The notes: generated by a model from the sequence alone, not told the origin. A DNA stretch of 49,320 nucleotides from Clostridiales bacterium (GCA_031269465.1 JAISZB010000353.1:1-49320), one strand, 5' to 3'. Shown: positions 26,597 to 35,907, counted from the first letter of the stretch. Numbers and translations are program-made.

Positions 26597-26915
26597 TAGA
26601 TTCCCGTGCGCCGCACGATATCGCCAACAGGCGCAAGATCTCTTCAGGCATGCTCCGCGCAGAGCTGGCGCTACGGCTGTGATATGTCCGGAAGTTGTAG
26701 ATGATTCTGGGAATTCCAACATTCCATTTTCTTAAATACGGTTCCGAAGTGGAGTCGATTGCAAGGCCGAAAAGCCCAAAGTACGCTTGCTCAGCCTCCC
26801 TGTGAGGTTGAAGTGACGCACGCTTTTCTATGTCTTGGCATGGATGTGATGCGAACTGCCATCTTCCGAGTTTCGGGCGGGGCGTCGGATGCATCCTCGG
26901 AGATGGATTGATGTA
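26597..26915. other. Spacer between two miniature elements
   Basis: A minus-strand frame of about 110 residues (with EQAYFGLFGLAIDSTSEPYL) is open here but extends into the adjacent repeat and has no ribosome site. It may be the remnant of a gene; the family was not recognised. Confidence 0.25.
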
Positions 26916-27050
26916 TGCTGATTTGCATATGAAATCGCTTATTTTGGAGCTTTATTATACAGCGAGTGCGAAATGTCGATATCAATCTCACCTTGAGAGG
27001 GGACAGACGAGTTCCAAAATAGGTACATTTGGCAGTAAATCGGTTCAGCA
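26916..27050. mobile_element. TA-type miniature element, copy 5
   Basis: It starts TGCTGATTTGCATATGAAAT after TA, has the TATTTTGGAGCTTTATTATA arm, the internal GCGAGTGCGAAATGTCGATA shared with other copies, and the GAGTTCCAAAATAGGTACAT arm. The right end is eroded. Confidence 0.65.
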
Positions 27051-27314
27051 TTTCCAACTCGAAGCGATATTAAGAGTGAAAAGCCGAGGCATTGCAGTTC
27101 CAACTCCTGCAACATCCTCGCAATTCCCTCTTTCCATTGCCATTTGAATTAGATATGCTATAATTAGTTTGTTAGCGTCTACATCATATGCAAAACGTTG
27201 CCAAGGATTAATATTCGGCTATCGGGATGCTGGGAAAAGGTACATCTACTTAAAATTGCCGCGGCCTGTTTGATTCATCTCTACCAGCTACAACCTGGCT
27301 TTGCTATGAGCATA

Positions 27315-27443
27315 CATAATGATTTGCATATGAAACTGCCTATTTTGGAGATTGACTGTACAGCGAGTGCGAAATGCCTATATCAATCACACCTTGAAAG
27401 CGGGCGGCCAAGCTCCAAAACAGGTATATTTGACTATTAATCG
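27315..27443. mobile_element. TA-type miniature element, copy 6
   Basis: The left part GATTTGCATATGAAACTGCC is followed by TATTTTGGAGATTGACTGTA, the shared internal GCGAGTGCGAAATGCC and the AAGCTCCAAAACAGGTATAT arm. The ends are partly degraded. It lies about 75 bases upstream of the second AAA-ATPase-like gene. Confidence 0.65.
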
Positions 27444-27517
27444 TTTTAATCAACGCGATTGCTGGGCTTGAACCCAAATAATGCAGTGCAATTCAGACGG
27501 GAACTTAGGTGAACAAA

Positions 27518-29182
27518 ATGAATGATTTAGGCATTACAATAAACACAATCGATTTTGCTGAGCACATAACAGAGGGCTTCATATATGTGGATAAAACAGA
27601 AATGCTTTCAGAGCTGGCAGGCAGCAGGGACGTATTTCTCGTAACAAGGCCTCGCCGGTTCGGAAAAACCATGAATTTGAACATGATTCAAAGCTTCTTC
27701 TCTAATGAAAAGAGCTTTGGTGAGATTGAAGCAGTATTTTCAAAGCTTGATGTCTGGAGAGATAGAAAGGCTGTGGAGCATGCAGGGAAATATCCTGTGG
27801 TTCATATCAGCCTGGCCTCAATAAATGGCCTGACTTGGATGGAGATGCTTGATAAATTCAAGTGGTTGGTTGCTAACTGGATAAATATGCACAGCGACGA
27901 AATTTTAAGCAGCGGTCGATTGACCGCCTTCGATGCCTTTGTTTTGGATAATCTGCAATTCATGAGAGGCAGTAAGGAAGGTTTGGAGGATAGCCTGTTT
28001 TTTTTCACTGAATTGTTGCATAAGATATACGGGCAAAATGTGATAGTGCTTATTGATGAATACGATACCCCTTACATTGAGGCTGTAAATGGAGGCTATT
28101 ACAAGGAGGCCTCCCCGTTTTTGAGTTCGTTTTTCGGCAAAGCATTGAAAGACAACCGCAACCTGGCTTTCTCTGTTGTCACTGGCATTCTTCAAGCCGC
28201 TGGCGAAAGCATTTTCAGTAAGATGAACAATGCCCACAAATGCAACCTGTTTTCTCGGAAGTTCGCTCAATGCTACGGCTTCACAGGCGCGGAGGTGGGC
28301 TTTCTCGCCGAGAGCGCAGGGTTGGGGGACAAGCGGGAAGAGATCAGAGCTTGGTACAACGGATATATCTTTGGGGGCGTTGAGGTCTACAACCCCTGGA
28401 GCGTGATGAACTGCCTATATAACCGCGAGTTCAAGGCTTACTGGGTTAACACGAGCGACAACTTCCTCATAGGCGACATGCTCAGGAAAGCCCCATTGAA
28501 GACGGTTTCCGCAATAGAGGACATAATGTCCTGGAAAACTGTCCCAAAACCTATCTCAAACAGCATCTCTTTCAAGGAAATGAATAAAAGCGAGGACAAC
28601 GTCTTTTCCTTTCTGGTAGCCACGGGGTACCTCAAGGCTGTCCTGCCGAACCCGCACTTGAGCGAGGATGAGCAGCTAGCTGAAGTGTCGCTGCCGAACA
28701 ACGAGATGACATTCTGCTTCTCGCGGTTATTCCGCAGATGGGTTGAAAGCCTTGCCACCGGAACGATGGTCGCAGAAATGTTGGGATGCATGGAGCGTTC
28801 CATGGTTGATGGATTCACGGCTCAGCTGAACCGCTATCTCCTCGAGTCCTCAAGCTTCTTCGACTCCAGCGAGGCGTTTTACCACGGATTCATGCTGGCT
28901 TTGATGGCTTACCTGCATGAGAGGTACCATATCCGCTCGAACAGGGAGTCTGGCCTAGGCAGGTTCGACATCGCCCTTTTCCCCAAAAAATCCTCGGTTG
29001 GCATCCTGCTGGAGCTTAAGAAGCTGGAGGAGGGAGATGACATAGACATGGTGCTGGACAAGGCCCTGCTGCAGATGGATGGCAAGCTCTACGCTACTGA
29101 GTTCAAGGCTCAGGGTTTTAGATATATTTCATACGCGATAGCATTCGCGCAGAAAAAATGCTACGTCAAAATCGGCGTATAG
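27518..29182 (+). CDS. AAA-ATPase-like protein with PD-(D/E)XK nuclease domain (copy 2)
   Basis: The 554-residue protein is built like the one at 9850-11517. The AAA-ATPase-like domain has FIYVDKTEMLSELAG, Walker A TRPRRFGKTMN, a Walker B-like VIVLIDEYDTP and the FGKALKDNRNLAFSVVTGIL sensor region. The middle has AWYNGYIFGGVEVYNPWSVM and YWVNTSDNF, as in copy 1 (WYNGYNF, YWANTSSN). The C-terminal nuclease-like domain has GLGRFDIALF and the E-x-K motif ILLELKKLEEGDD. The ATG at 27518 has AGGTGA 6 bases upstream; a GTG nine bases earlier is the alternative. Function is unknown. It is a monocistronic gene within repeat-rich DNA. Confidence 0.9.
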   Translation: MNDLGITINTIDFAEHITEGFIYVDKTEMLSELAGSRDVFLVTRPRRFGKTMNLNMIQSFFSNEKSFGEIEAVFSKLDVWRDRKAVEHAGKYPVVHISLASINGLTWMEMLDKFKWLVANWINMHSDEILSSGRLTAFDAFVLDNLQFMRGSKEGLEDSLFFFTELLHKIYGQNVIVLIDEYDTPYIEAVNGGYYKEASPFLSSFFGKALKDNRNLAFSVVTGILQAAGESIFSKMNNAHKCNLFSRKFAQCYGFTGAEVGFLAESAGLGDKREEIRAWYNGYIFGGVEVYNPWSVMNCLYNREFKAYWVNTSDNFLIGDMLRKAPLKTVSAIEDIMSWKTVPKPISNSISFKEMNKSEDNVFSFLVATGYLKAVLPNPHLSEDEQLAEVSLPNNEMTFCFSRLFRRWVESLATGTMVAEMLGCMERSMVDGFTAQLNRYLLESSSFFDSSEAFYHGFMLALMAYLHERYHIRSNRESGLGRFDIALFPKKSSVGILLELKKLEEGDDIDMVLDKALLQMDGKLYATEFKAQGFRYISYAIAFAQKKCYVKIGV

Positions 29183-29408
29183 ACGCATTGGATAGAAACG
29201 CTATGTTTGGACAGCGGCTCAGTCGCTGACGCATACCGTTTTGCATCAGCGTTGACTTTGCGGAACTCTTTGTGAGATAGACTATTCACCGCATTAAGCA
29301 TTCAGCGGGGTATAAGTATTATTCGAACTCTTGCGGCCCGCCGTCAAGGGCAGAAGACCAAATAGAGCACTGTAAGGCTTAAAACAGTATCAAAAACAGT
29401 AAATGATA
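29183..29408. other. Short spacer
   Basis: No gene was seen between the second AAA-ATPase-like gene and the next repeat, and no clear terminator was identified. Confidence 0.35.
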
Positions 29409-29540
29409 TACTGCTTGCATTGGATAGTTCCGATTTTGATGTCAGATTATACAATTAGCGCGAAATGTGGATATAGTCATTTCGCACCCTTCAATGGACT
29501 CTCAGGCATCAAAATCGTTACATTTGACTGCAAAGCGGTA
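29409..29540. mobile_element. TA-type miniature element, diverged copy 7
   Basis: The left end TACTGCTTGCATTGG follows TA and the right end is CTGCAAAGCGGTA. The stem arms differ from other copies (GATTTTGATG and CATCAAAATC), and the inner palindrome GCGAAATGTGGATATAGTCA leads to TTTCGC. Its length is 132 bp, as in the intact copies. Confidence 0.6.
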
Positions 29541-29717
29541 AAGCATACTCCGCAGTCATGCTTGCCGATGATGCAGTAAACGCACTTAAGAACCTTCTTT
29601 CAAAGGATCACACGAGAGCGATCGGACGATTATGTGCGCCACATTCCGCAGATTTCGAACGATAGGTTGTGGGAGAAGAAAAAGATTGGCGGGGAGATAG
29701 CAACCAAGGTTTGGATA

Positions 29718-29816
29718 TACCGCTTTTCATCAAATGTTACTTTTTTGGAGCTTGATTATCCATTGAAGCCTGTATAATCAAGCTCCAAAAAAGGTAATTT
29801 TATATGAAAAGCAGTA
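29718..29816. mobile_element. TA-type miniature element, copy 8 (short form)
   Basis: TA then TACCGCTTTTCATCAAATGT at the left; ATATGAAAAGCAGTA then TA at the right. The stem is TTTTTTGGAGCTTGATTATC against ATAATCAAGCTCCAAAAAA. It is 99 bp and lacks the inner palindrome of the 132-bp form. Confidence 0.8.
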
Positions 29817-30553
29817 TAACTCACTAAGGCTCTAGACGAGTCTTTACGCGCCGCATGTCTCCAAGATTGCCATCGGGTTTGAGGCTCGCGCAATCGCTGC
29901 GGCTCTCGGATCGGCTCCCGGCGGCCGCGCCCGATGGGCTTTACGCCTTCTCGCCGAATGTTGGGGTGAGCGGCAGTGCATGGCGTCGATCTCCTATGCC
30001 GCGATCGGCGCTATGCTGAACTCGAATCAAGCAAAGCCGCGCCTTGGCAAATGCTGGCGTACTCCGAAAGGGCATGGCGCCGAGCTTGTACTCTGCTTGG
30101 AGAATGTTTTGAGGATATCGCCTCCGCAGTTGCGGCCTGCGGAGCTTAAGTTTAGGAAGAAGGAGGGCTTCGCCTTGCGAATGAAGGAAGCGGCGGAATG
30201 CTTCCGCCCTGGATCCGAGCGAATCGCACTCGTGGATGTCAGCCTCAACATTCATGGCAAAGCCGCTTTCTATGCGGCGTTTCCACCGAGCGTCGCACAT
30301 GCCCCATCCCGGAAAGTTGAGATCCACTATGTTTAAAAACATGGGGTTGGCTCAATGCAACCGAGGCGGAACTTAGCTCGATGTCAATGCAATCCTTGGA
30401 AACCGGCGCCTAAACCTAATCGAGGAACTGAACGGCCAGTCGAGGGCGTGGAAAATTGACGGAAATTTCAAACAAAAGGTCGTTAGCTGGCATCCCCTGT
30501 TTCACTCCCCGCTGGATAAAGTTTTGATGCTGTTTCGAAAATGGAGGCAACGC
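29817..30553. other. Intergenic region without a supported gene
   Basis: Frames of about 118 (+) and 133 (-) residues overlap here, neither with a ribosome site or a known domain. A stretch just before the next gene (about 30410-30520) reads smoothly in the plus strand (LIEELNGQSRAWKIDGNF) and may be a gene remnant. Confidence 0.3.
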
Positions 30554-32218
30554 GTGTTTATTGGAAATCTTAACTGGATAGATTTGACCACATCAGACTT
30601 CGCCATGGTAATAAAAGACAAATTGCTATATGTAGACAAAAGCCTTTTCATTGAGCATTTTTTAAATGAGAGGCAGCAAGTTCAGATAATAGCGCGTCCT
30701 AGGCGCCTGGGTAAAAGCATGAATCTGAGAATGTTGCACTGCTTTTTGACCGACAGCGAAGATTTTCGGCCTTTGTTTGAAGATTTGGGCATCCGGAAAA
30801 GCCCTTCATGGGAAAAGGCTCATGGCAACCCTGCATTCCTGTTTGACTTCAAAGGTTTAAATGCTCGGGAGTATCCAAATCAGATACAGCTTATGGCAAA
30901 TGCGTATGCCGATTCATATGCGTCTGATCCAAGATGCCCGAAATATCTCTGCAAATTGCATGAACTATACCGCGACAATCCTGAAAAGTCAACATCGGAC
31001 GCTATACTGAATCTTATGAAAACCGCATATGCAGTGACCGGAAAAAAGTCATATGTGCTCATTGATGAGTATGACAAACTTCTCATTGATATTATCAACG
31101 ATAAAGATTACAAAACAGTGAGGGATTACTTGACTCAGGTTCTGTCAGCTGCAATGAAGGGAAATATTTATTTGGAGAAAGGCCTTCTCACCGGTGTCAT
31201 GCGAGTATCTCATGAGGGCATGCTAAGCGGCCTCAACAATGCCCAAACTTACGATGTGTTTGAAGACTGCGTCTACACAAGCGACTATGGGCTGACAAAA
31301 AGTGAAGTGGAAGAGCTTTGCGACGCTGCGGGGTTAAGCCCTGAACTGATGAGATCATGGTACAATGGCATAAAGATTGGCGATCAGGAGATCTACAATA
31401 CATTCAGCGTTATGAGCGCGGTGTGCAAGAAGGAATGCAAAAGCTTTTGGGGAAAGAGCGGCACAATGGATCTCATTTCGTCTCTTTCCAGCATTTCTCA
31501 GAAAAACTCACTTATGGGACTACTAGTTACAGGCGCGAAAATGAACTCGAGAATTGAGGATCGAGTGAGTCCTGCTTCTCTTCAAAAGGGTTTAAGCGAT
31601 GATGCGCTTTATTCGCTGCTAGTGCAATCCGGGTACCTGGCTTTGAGCAATTGGGTTAATAAATACGGAACAGTGCGCATTCCCAACAAGGAATTGGAGG
31701 ATGTTTGGAGCAACTTCATATTCACCAGCTTCTTTTCCAATGCAGGGTCAATGTTGCAGAGCATCTTCAGCATCCTGGAACCTGAGAAAATCGCGGATGA
31801 GCTTGAGCAATATCTTTTGACGACCCTTGACGAGCTGTCATTTCACAATGTGCCAACTCATATTTGCAAAGATGGAAAGCGCAGAACTCATGAGGCTTTA
31901 TACCACAACGTGGTATTCGGATTATTGAAGGGCGGGCGGGCTGAGCTGAATTATGATTCGCTTTCATCAAATAGGGAAGGCGGAGACGGCAGATTCGATG
32001 TTGACATGGATTTGCGTAAGGTCAGCGTTATCTTTGAGTTCAAATCAGGCGCGGAGGATGAGGATTTGCATAAGCTCTCCATAAAGGCTCGGGAGCAGAT
32101 TGAAGAGAAGCGTTATGGATTTGGATTCACGCTTCCAATAATAGGAATAGGGGTTTCTTGTTACAAGAAGCATTGCAAGGTGGCAGGCAGATGGATAGAT
32201 TATTCAGCGCTGAAGTAA
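30554..32218 (+). CDS. AAA-ATPase-like protein with PD-(D/E)XK nuclease domain (copy 3)
   Basis: This is a third, more divergent family member of 554 residues. It has LLYVDKSLFIEHFLN, Walker A ARPRRLGKSMN, Walker B-like SYVLIDEYDKL and the middle SWYNGIKIGDQEIYNTFSVM. The C-terminal nuclease-like segment has GDGRFDVDMDLRKVSVIFEF with the E-x-K in FEFKSG. I chose the GTG at 30554 because TGGAGG lies 6 bases upstream; starts further upstream lack a site. With this choice all three paralogues have 554-555 residues, which supports the assigned starts. Walker motifs and nuclease residues look intact, so it is probably active. Its role is unknown. Confidence 0.9.
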   Translation: MFIGNLNWIDLTTSDFAMVIKDKLLYVDKSLFIEHFLNERQQVQIIARPRRLGKSMNLRMLHCFLTDSEDFRPLFEDLGIRKSPSWEKAHGNPAFLFDFKGLNAREYPNQIQLMANAYADSYASDPRCPKYLCKLHELYRDNPEKSTSDAILNLMKTAYAVTGKKSYVLIDEYDKLLIDIINDKDYKTVRDYLTQVLSAAMKGNIYLEKGLLTGVMRVSHEGMLSGLNNAQTYDVFEDCVYTSDYGLTKSEVEELCDAAGLSPELMRSWYNGIKIGDQEIYNTFSVMSAVCKKECKSFWGKSGTMDLISSLSSISQKNSLMGLLVTGAKMNSRIEDRVSPASLQKGLSDDALYSLLVQSGYLALSNWVNKYGTVRIPNKELEDVWSNFIFTSFFSNAGSMLQSIFSILEPEKIADELEQYLLTTLDELSFHNVPTHICKDGKRRTHEALYHNVVFGLLKGGRAELNYDSLSSNREGGDGRFDVDMDLRKVSVIFEFKSGAEDEDLHKLSIKAREQIEEKRYGFGFTLPIIGIGVSCYKKHCKVAGRWIDYSALK

Positions 32219-32377
32219 AGAAATCTGATCCCAGGACCTATTAAGGCCGAGTTTTAGCTTCAGGCATAGGCCATCGAATGCAGGGCTGATTCAGACAGTT
32301 TTGGCTTTGTTTCCCTTAACCTTGACAATGCGTGTATTATTCATACGGTAAACGACAAAACAAATAATGGCTGCGGC

Positions 32378-32440
32378 TTCAAGGCGTAAACGGGCTCTTC
32401 CCCTCCTTCTGGGAGGGGAAGAGCCCGTTTACGCCTTGAA
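32378..32440. repeat. Perfect 29-bp inverted repeat with 5-base loop
   Basis: The arms at 32378-32406 and 32412-32440 are exact complements (TTCAAGGCGTAAACGGGCTC at the outer end, TTCCCCTCC at the inner end). The loop is TTCTG. No T run follows on either strand, so it is not an ordinary terminator. It lies 160 bases past the third AAA-ATPase-like gene. Confidence 0.85.
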
Positions 32441-32755
32441 ACATGAGAGGGCAGGCTTCGCTTGCATTTCATGCATTCCTGGAAGCTTGCCCTTAAAATC
32501 AAATTTGAGGGCAGATTGTCTTATTCAGCCGTCCTTTGATATGCCGAGACGAAGCATGATGATGCAGTATGACGTCTAGTCCTTGTTTTTGCTGTTCCTC
32601 TGAGGCAGTCGATTACAGATAGGTTGGAAGCTGTGTCGAAAAACGACTGTTTAATTCTTGAAATCTATGCTTTTGAAAATCATGAAATTGTCGTATTATA
32701 TTATTGAGCATTGAAAATTTAGATTGCCTGCCGAAATGAAGATGTCAATAACCCA

Positions 32756-32815
32756 CCGCCTAATATCTCAATGTTAAAGCCTTTTGATATTGAGGCGGGG
32801 GCTTGCAGCTGCAAG
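32756..32815. repeat. Hairpin CCGCCTAATATC/GATATTGAGGCGG plus a 14-bp palindrome
   Basis: The stem at 32756-32767 and 32786-32798 has a single-base bulge; on the minus strand it is followed by TGGGTTATTG, similar to the sequence after the 7794 hairpin. Immediately beyond lies the perfect palindrome CTTGCAGCTGCAAG (32802-32815). Confidence 0.5.
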
Positions 32816-32825
32816 TCCTGATTTA

Positions 32826-32925
32826 CTAGTGCTGTCACTCTTAATTGCGTGACACGCTTTTAGCCTATAAAATGCTTAATTATAGCCAAATAGGACTGTA
32901 GCGCAATTAAGACTGTCTGCACTAG
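32826..32925. mobile_element. CTAG-bounded miniature element, copy B (inverted)
   Basis: This 100-bp copy is in the reverse orientation relative to the one at 9286. It begins CTAGTGCTGTCACTCTTAAT and ends AATTAAGACTGTCTGCACTAG, and includes the internal GCTTAATTATAGCCAAATAG. CTAG is present at both edges. Confidence 0.75.
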
Positions 32926-33106
32926 CCTAAGCTTCCACTGGCAAGCTGCGCCGTCCAAGAGTATACAGGAGTTCCGGGGACCCGGCTCCGGATCCTGCGG
33001 CTTGCGGCTGAATAGCCCTGACGGGCGGGGACGGCGCCGCAAGCATGCAAAGCCTTGGAATGGCATTGGCGAAGGGCGGCCAGCTGCGGCAACGCAGAAT
33101 CAGCGG

Positions 33107-33157
33107 GGCGCAATCCTCTCCCGCCTAATGGAATTTGAGGCGGGAGAGGATTGCGCC
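33107..33157. repeat. Perfect 19-bp inverted repeat
   Basis: GGCGCAATCCTCTCCCGCC (33107-33125) and its exact complement (33139-33157) flank a 13-base loop. There is no T run. It shares the CCCGCCTAAT...TTGAGGCGGG pattern with the hairpin at 32756. Confidence 0.8.
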
Positions 33158-33246
33158 AAATCTGATGAATGATGCGGCATTTCTGAAACCTACTCCCAAA
33201 TACATTCTGACACTCCTTTTTCTAATACGCTAACCGCATTGGCTAT

Positions 33247-33300
33247 GAGCATTAATGAATGCAAATTGACTAAAAGCAAACAATTTGCATGCAAATGCTC
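33247..33300. promoter_or_regulatory. Large inverted repeat upstream of the glycyl radical enzyme gene
   Basis: The left arm GAGCATTAATGAATGCAAAT (33247-33266, then TG) and the right arm CAATTTGCATGCAAATGCTC (33281-33300) are imperfect inverted copies. The right arm contains the 14-bp palindrome ATTTGCATGCAAAT. They lie 85-140 bases before the start codon, so this is a candidate operator. Which regulator binds is not known; the DeoR-type protein of the locus is the obvious candidate. Confidence 0.45.
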
Positions 33301-33384
33301 AAGATCTGCGCCATAAATTCATTTTGACGCTCATTTCTGATAGAATTACAGGCAGAGCACTAATAAAGAAAGGAGCTTGAATCC

Positions 33385-35907
33385 ATGCGCCTCGATAATC
33401 TGAGCGCTATAGCCAAAAGCGAAAGGATTCCCCGCATGATAAGCAGAATCTTTGCTGATATGCCTGAAGTTGAGGCAGATAGGGCCGTTATAGTGACGCA
33501 AAGCTATCGCAGTACAGAGAGCCAGCCCATAATAGCTCGCCGCGCCGAGGCATTTTACAGCATCTGTGAGAATCTGCCGATTACCATTCGCCCTGAAGAG
33601 CTGATTGCAGGCTCGGCCAGCATAGCTCCGCGCGGGTGCCAGGTGTTTCCAGAATATTCTTATGAATGGCTGGAGAGGGAGCTTGATGATCTGGAAACCC
33701 GTTCCGCTGATCCGTTTTTCATATCCGAGGAGGCGAAAAAACGCCTTCGTGAAGTGTTTCCATATTGGAAGGGCAAGACGAACAGCGATCTGGCCTTTTC
33801 TCTGATGGCGCCTGAAGCTCGCGCTGGAATCAGCCATAACATCTTCACTCCAGGCAATTACTTCTACAATGGAATAGGCCATTTCTGCGTCAAATACGAT
33901 GAAGTTCTGGCGATCGGATTTTCCGGGATACGCTCTAAAGCAGAAAAAGAGCTTGATGCCTTGGCCTTTTACGATCCCCATTATGCTTGCCGCTCAGCGT
34001 TTCTCAAGGCGGTGATTCGCAGCTGCGACGCTGCCGTTGTATACGCCAGGCGCTACTGCGAACTGGCCAGGCGGATGTCTCAAGAGGAATCTGATCCGCA
34101 AAGGCGTGCCGAGCTTGCGCGCATTGCCGAAAACTGCTCTCGCGTTCCTGAGTTTCCAGCCGAGTCTTTTTGGGAGGCGTGCCAGGCCTTCTGGTTTACA
34201 CAGCTGCTCTTGCAGTTGGAATCTTCAGGGCATTCCATTTCGCCCGGCCGCTTTGACATCTACATGAATCCTTATTATGAAGCGGACAAGAAAAATGGCG
34301 CCGTCTCTCTTGAGTTTGCTCAAGAACTCTTGGACTGCCTCTGGGTCAAGCTCAATGATTTGAACAAAGTGCGGGACAAAGACTCCGCAGAGGGATTTTC
34401 GGGGTACAGCCTATTCCAGAATCTGATTGTAGGAGGGCAGGACGAGGAAGGCAGAGATTCTACAAACGATCTCTCCTACATGTGCCTGGAGGCTTCCAAG
34501 CATGTGCTTCTGCCGGCGCCGTCCCTGTCTATAAGGGTGTGGAATGGGTCGCCGCGCAGCCTTTTGCTAAAAGCCGCGGAAACGACTCGCACCGGCATAG
34601 GCCTTCCAGCCTATTACAATGACGAAGCTATAATACCTTCTCTTATGAATCGCGGCCTTTCTTTGGAGGACGCCAGAACCTACTGCATCATAGGCTGCGT
34701 TGAGCCTCACAAGGCCGGCAAAACCGATGGCTGGCATGACGCCGCATTCTTTAATATGTGCCGGCCGCTTGAACTCGTATTTTCCAGCGGCGCAGACAAT
34801 GGGGAGCAAATCGGACCGCTCACAAAGCCAGTGGAGAAGATGTCTTCCTTTAAAGAGTTCTGGGATGCGTATGCAGATCAGATGGGGCATGCTGTAAATC
34901 TCATGGTGAGCGCCGTCAATTCAATTGATCAGGCTCATATGATACGCTGCCCTCTGCCGTTTCAATCCGCTTTGATAGATGACTGCATTTCAAAGGGCAA
35001 ATCCCTGCAGGAGGGAGGGGCGGCTTACAGCTTCACAGGCCCTCAAGGCTTCGGCATCGCCAATGTGGCCGACTCAATGATGGCTGTAAGGCAGCTTGTC
35101 TTTGAGCAGAAGAAATACACCCTTGCGGATTTTAAGGAAGCGATGGCGGAAAACTACGGGCGCGGCGTCGGTGAAGGCAAAGTCTCTGAATTGGCGATAA
35201 GAATATCAAAGGAGCTCGAAGGAACAGGCGTAGAAGTTGGAGAGGCTGAAGTCAGGGTGATATGCCAGGTTCTCAAGGAGCGGTTTTCAAAGAGCGAGCG
35301 CTGGAACGGCTTGTTGAAGGACATCGAAGCGGCGCCTAAGTATGGAAACGATATTCCAGAGGTTGATGAGCTTGCACGCAAGGCGGCAAACCTCTATTCA
35401 AAAGAGGTTCAGAAGCGCCGGAATCCGCGGGGAGGAGTCTTCCAAGCCGGGCTTTACCCTGTTTCCGCCAATGTGCCTTTAGGAGCGCAGACAGGCGCCA
35501 CGCCGGATGGGCGCTTGGCTGGAACCCCGGTTGCCGACGGTGTAGGGCCGGCTCAGGGAAGGGATCTCAAAGGGCCTACTTCCGCATGCAACTCAGTCGC
35601 GAGGCTTGATCATATAATCGCGTCAAACGGCACGCTTTTCAATCAGAAATTCCATCCGTCGGCAATGAGCACCCAGGAAGGGCTTGAGAAGTTCGTGGCG
35701 CTGGTGAGAGGATTTTTCGACCAAAAAGGAATGCATCTGCAGTTCAATGTGGTGAGCGCAGAGACGCTTAAAGATGCGCAAAGCCATCCCGAGAACTACA
35801 AAGGGCTTGTGGTGCGCGTCGCGGGATACAGCGCCCTGTTCTCCACGCTGTCCAAATCCCTTCAAGACGACATCATCAGCAGGACTACGCATGGGCTTCC
35901 GCTATGA
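33385..35907 (+). CDS. Glycyl radical diol dehydratase (B12-independent 1,2-propanediol dehydratase)
   Basis: This is the signature enzyme of the locus, dehydrating (S)-1,2-propanediol to propionaldehyde inside the microcompartment. It has 840 residues, with the PFL-like barrel over most of its length. The active-site Cys438 and Glu440 lie in YCIIGCVEPHKAGKT. His166 (NGIGH) and Asp452 (GWHD) occupy the positions known for glycerol/propanediol dehydratases and would not be expected in choline lyase CutC. The glycyl radical loop RVAGYSALFSTLSKSL has Gly814 near the C-terminus. The start has AAAGGAGCT 8 bases upstream. Its stop overlaps the start of the activase gene. The fucose aldolase nearby supports propanediol rather than glycerol or choline as substrate. 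An AdoMet radical enzyme must install the radical under anaerobic conditions. Confidence 0.93.
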   Translation: MRLDNLSAIAKSERIPRMISRIFADMPEVEADRAVIVTQSYRSTESQPIIARRAEAFYSICENLPITIRPEELIAGSASIAPRGCQVFPEYSYEWLERELDDLETRSADPFFISEEAKKRLREVFPYWKGKTNSDLAFSLMAPEARAGISHNIFTPGNYFYNGIGHFCVKYDEVLAIGFSGIRSKAEKELDALAFYDPHYACRSAFLKAVIRSCDAAVVYARRYCELARRMSQEESDPQRRAELARIAENCSRVPEFPAESFWEACQAFWFTQLLLQLESSGHSISPGRFDIYMNPYYEADKKNGAVSLEFAQELLDCLWVKLNDLNKVRDKDSAEGFSGYSLFQNLIVGGQDEEGRDSTNDLSYMCLEASKHVLLPAPSLSIRVWNGSPRSLLLKAAETTRTGIGLPAYYNDEAIIPSLMNRGLSLEDARTYCIIGCVEPHKAGKTDGWHDAAFFNMCRPLELVFSSGADNGEQIGPLTKPVEKMSSFKEFWDAYADQMGHAVNLMVSAVNSIDQAHMIRCPLPFQSALIDDCISKGKSLQEGGAAYSFTGPQGFGIANVADSMMAVRQLVFEQKKYTLADFKEAMAENYGRGVGEGKVSELAIRISKELEGTGVEVGEAEVRVICQVLKERFSKSERWNGLLKDIEAAPKYGNDIPEVDELARKAANLYSKEVQKRRNPRGGVFQAGLYPVSANVPLGAQTGATPDGRLAGTPVADGVGPAQGRDLKGPTSACNSVARLDHIIASNGTLFNQKFHPSAMSTQEGLEKFVALVRGFFDQKGMHLQFNVVSAETLKDAQSHPENYKGLVVRVAGYSALFSTLSKSLQDDIISRTTHGLPL

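Noticed and set aside
29941..30342. Overlapping 118- and 133-residue frames on opposite strands
   Set aside because: Neither has a ribosome site or recognised motif, and open frames on both strands are expected in this composition.
32412..32440. Rho-independent terminator for the third AAA-ATPase-like gene
   Set aside because: The stem is far longer than usual and no T run follows on either strand, so it was listed as a separate inverted repeat.
33346..33981. Long minus-strand frame opposite the start of the dehydratase gene
   Set aside because: It is a shadow of a clearly conserved plus-strand gene.
33385..35907. Choline trimethylamine-lyase (CutC) as identity of the glycyl radical enzyme
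   Set aside because: His166 and Asp452 are at diol-dehydratase positions, and the fucose aldolase and fucI point to 1,2-propanediol.
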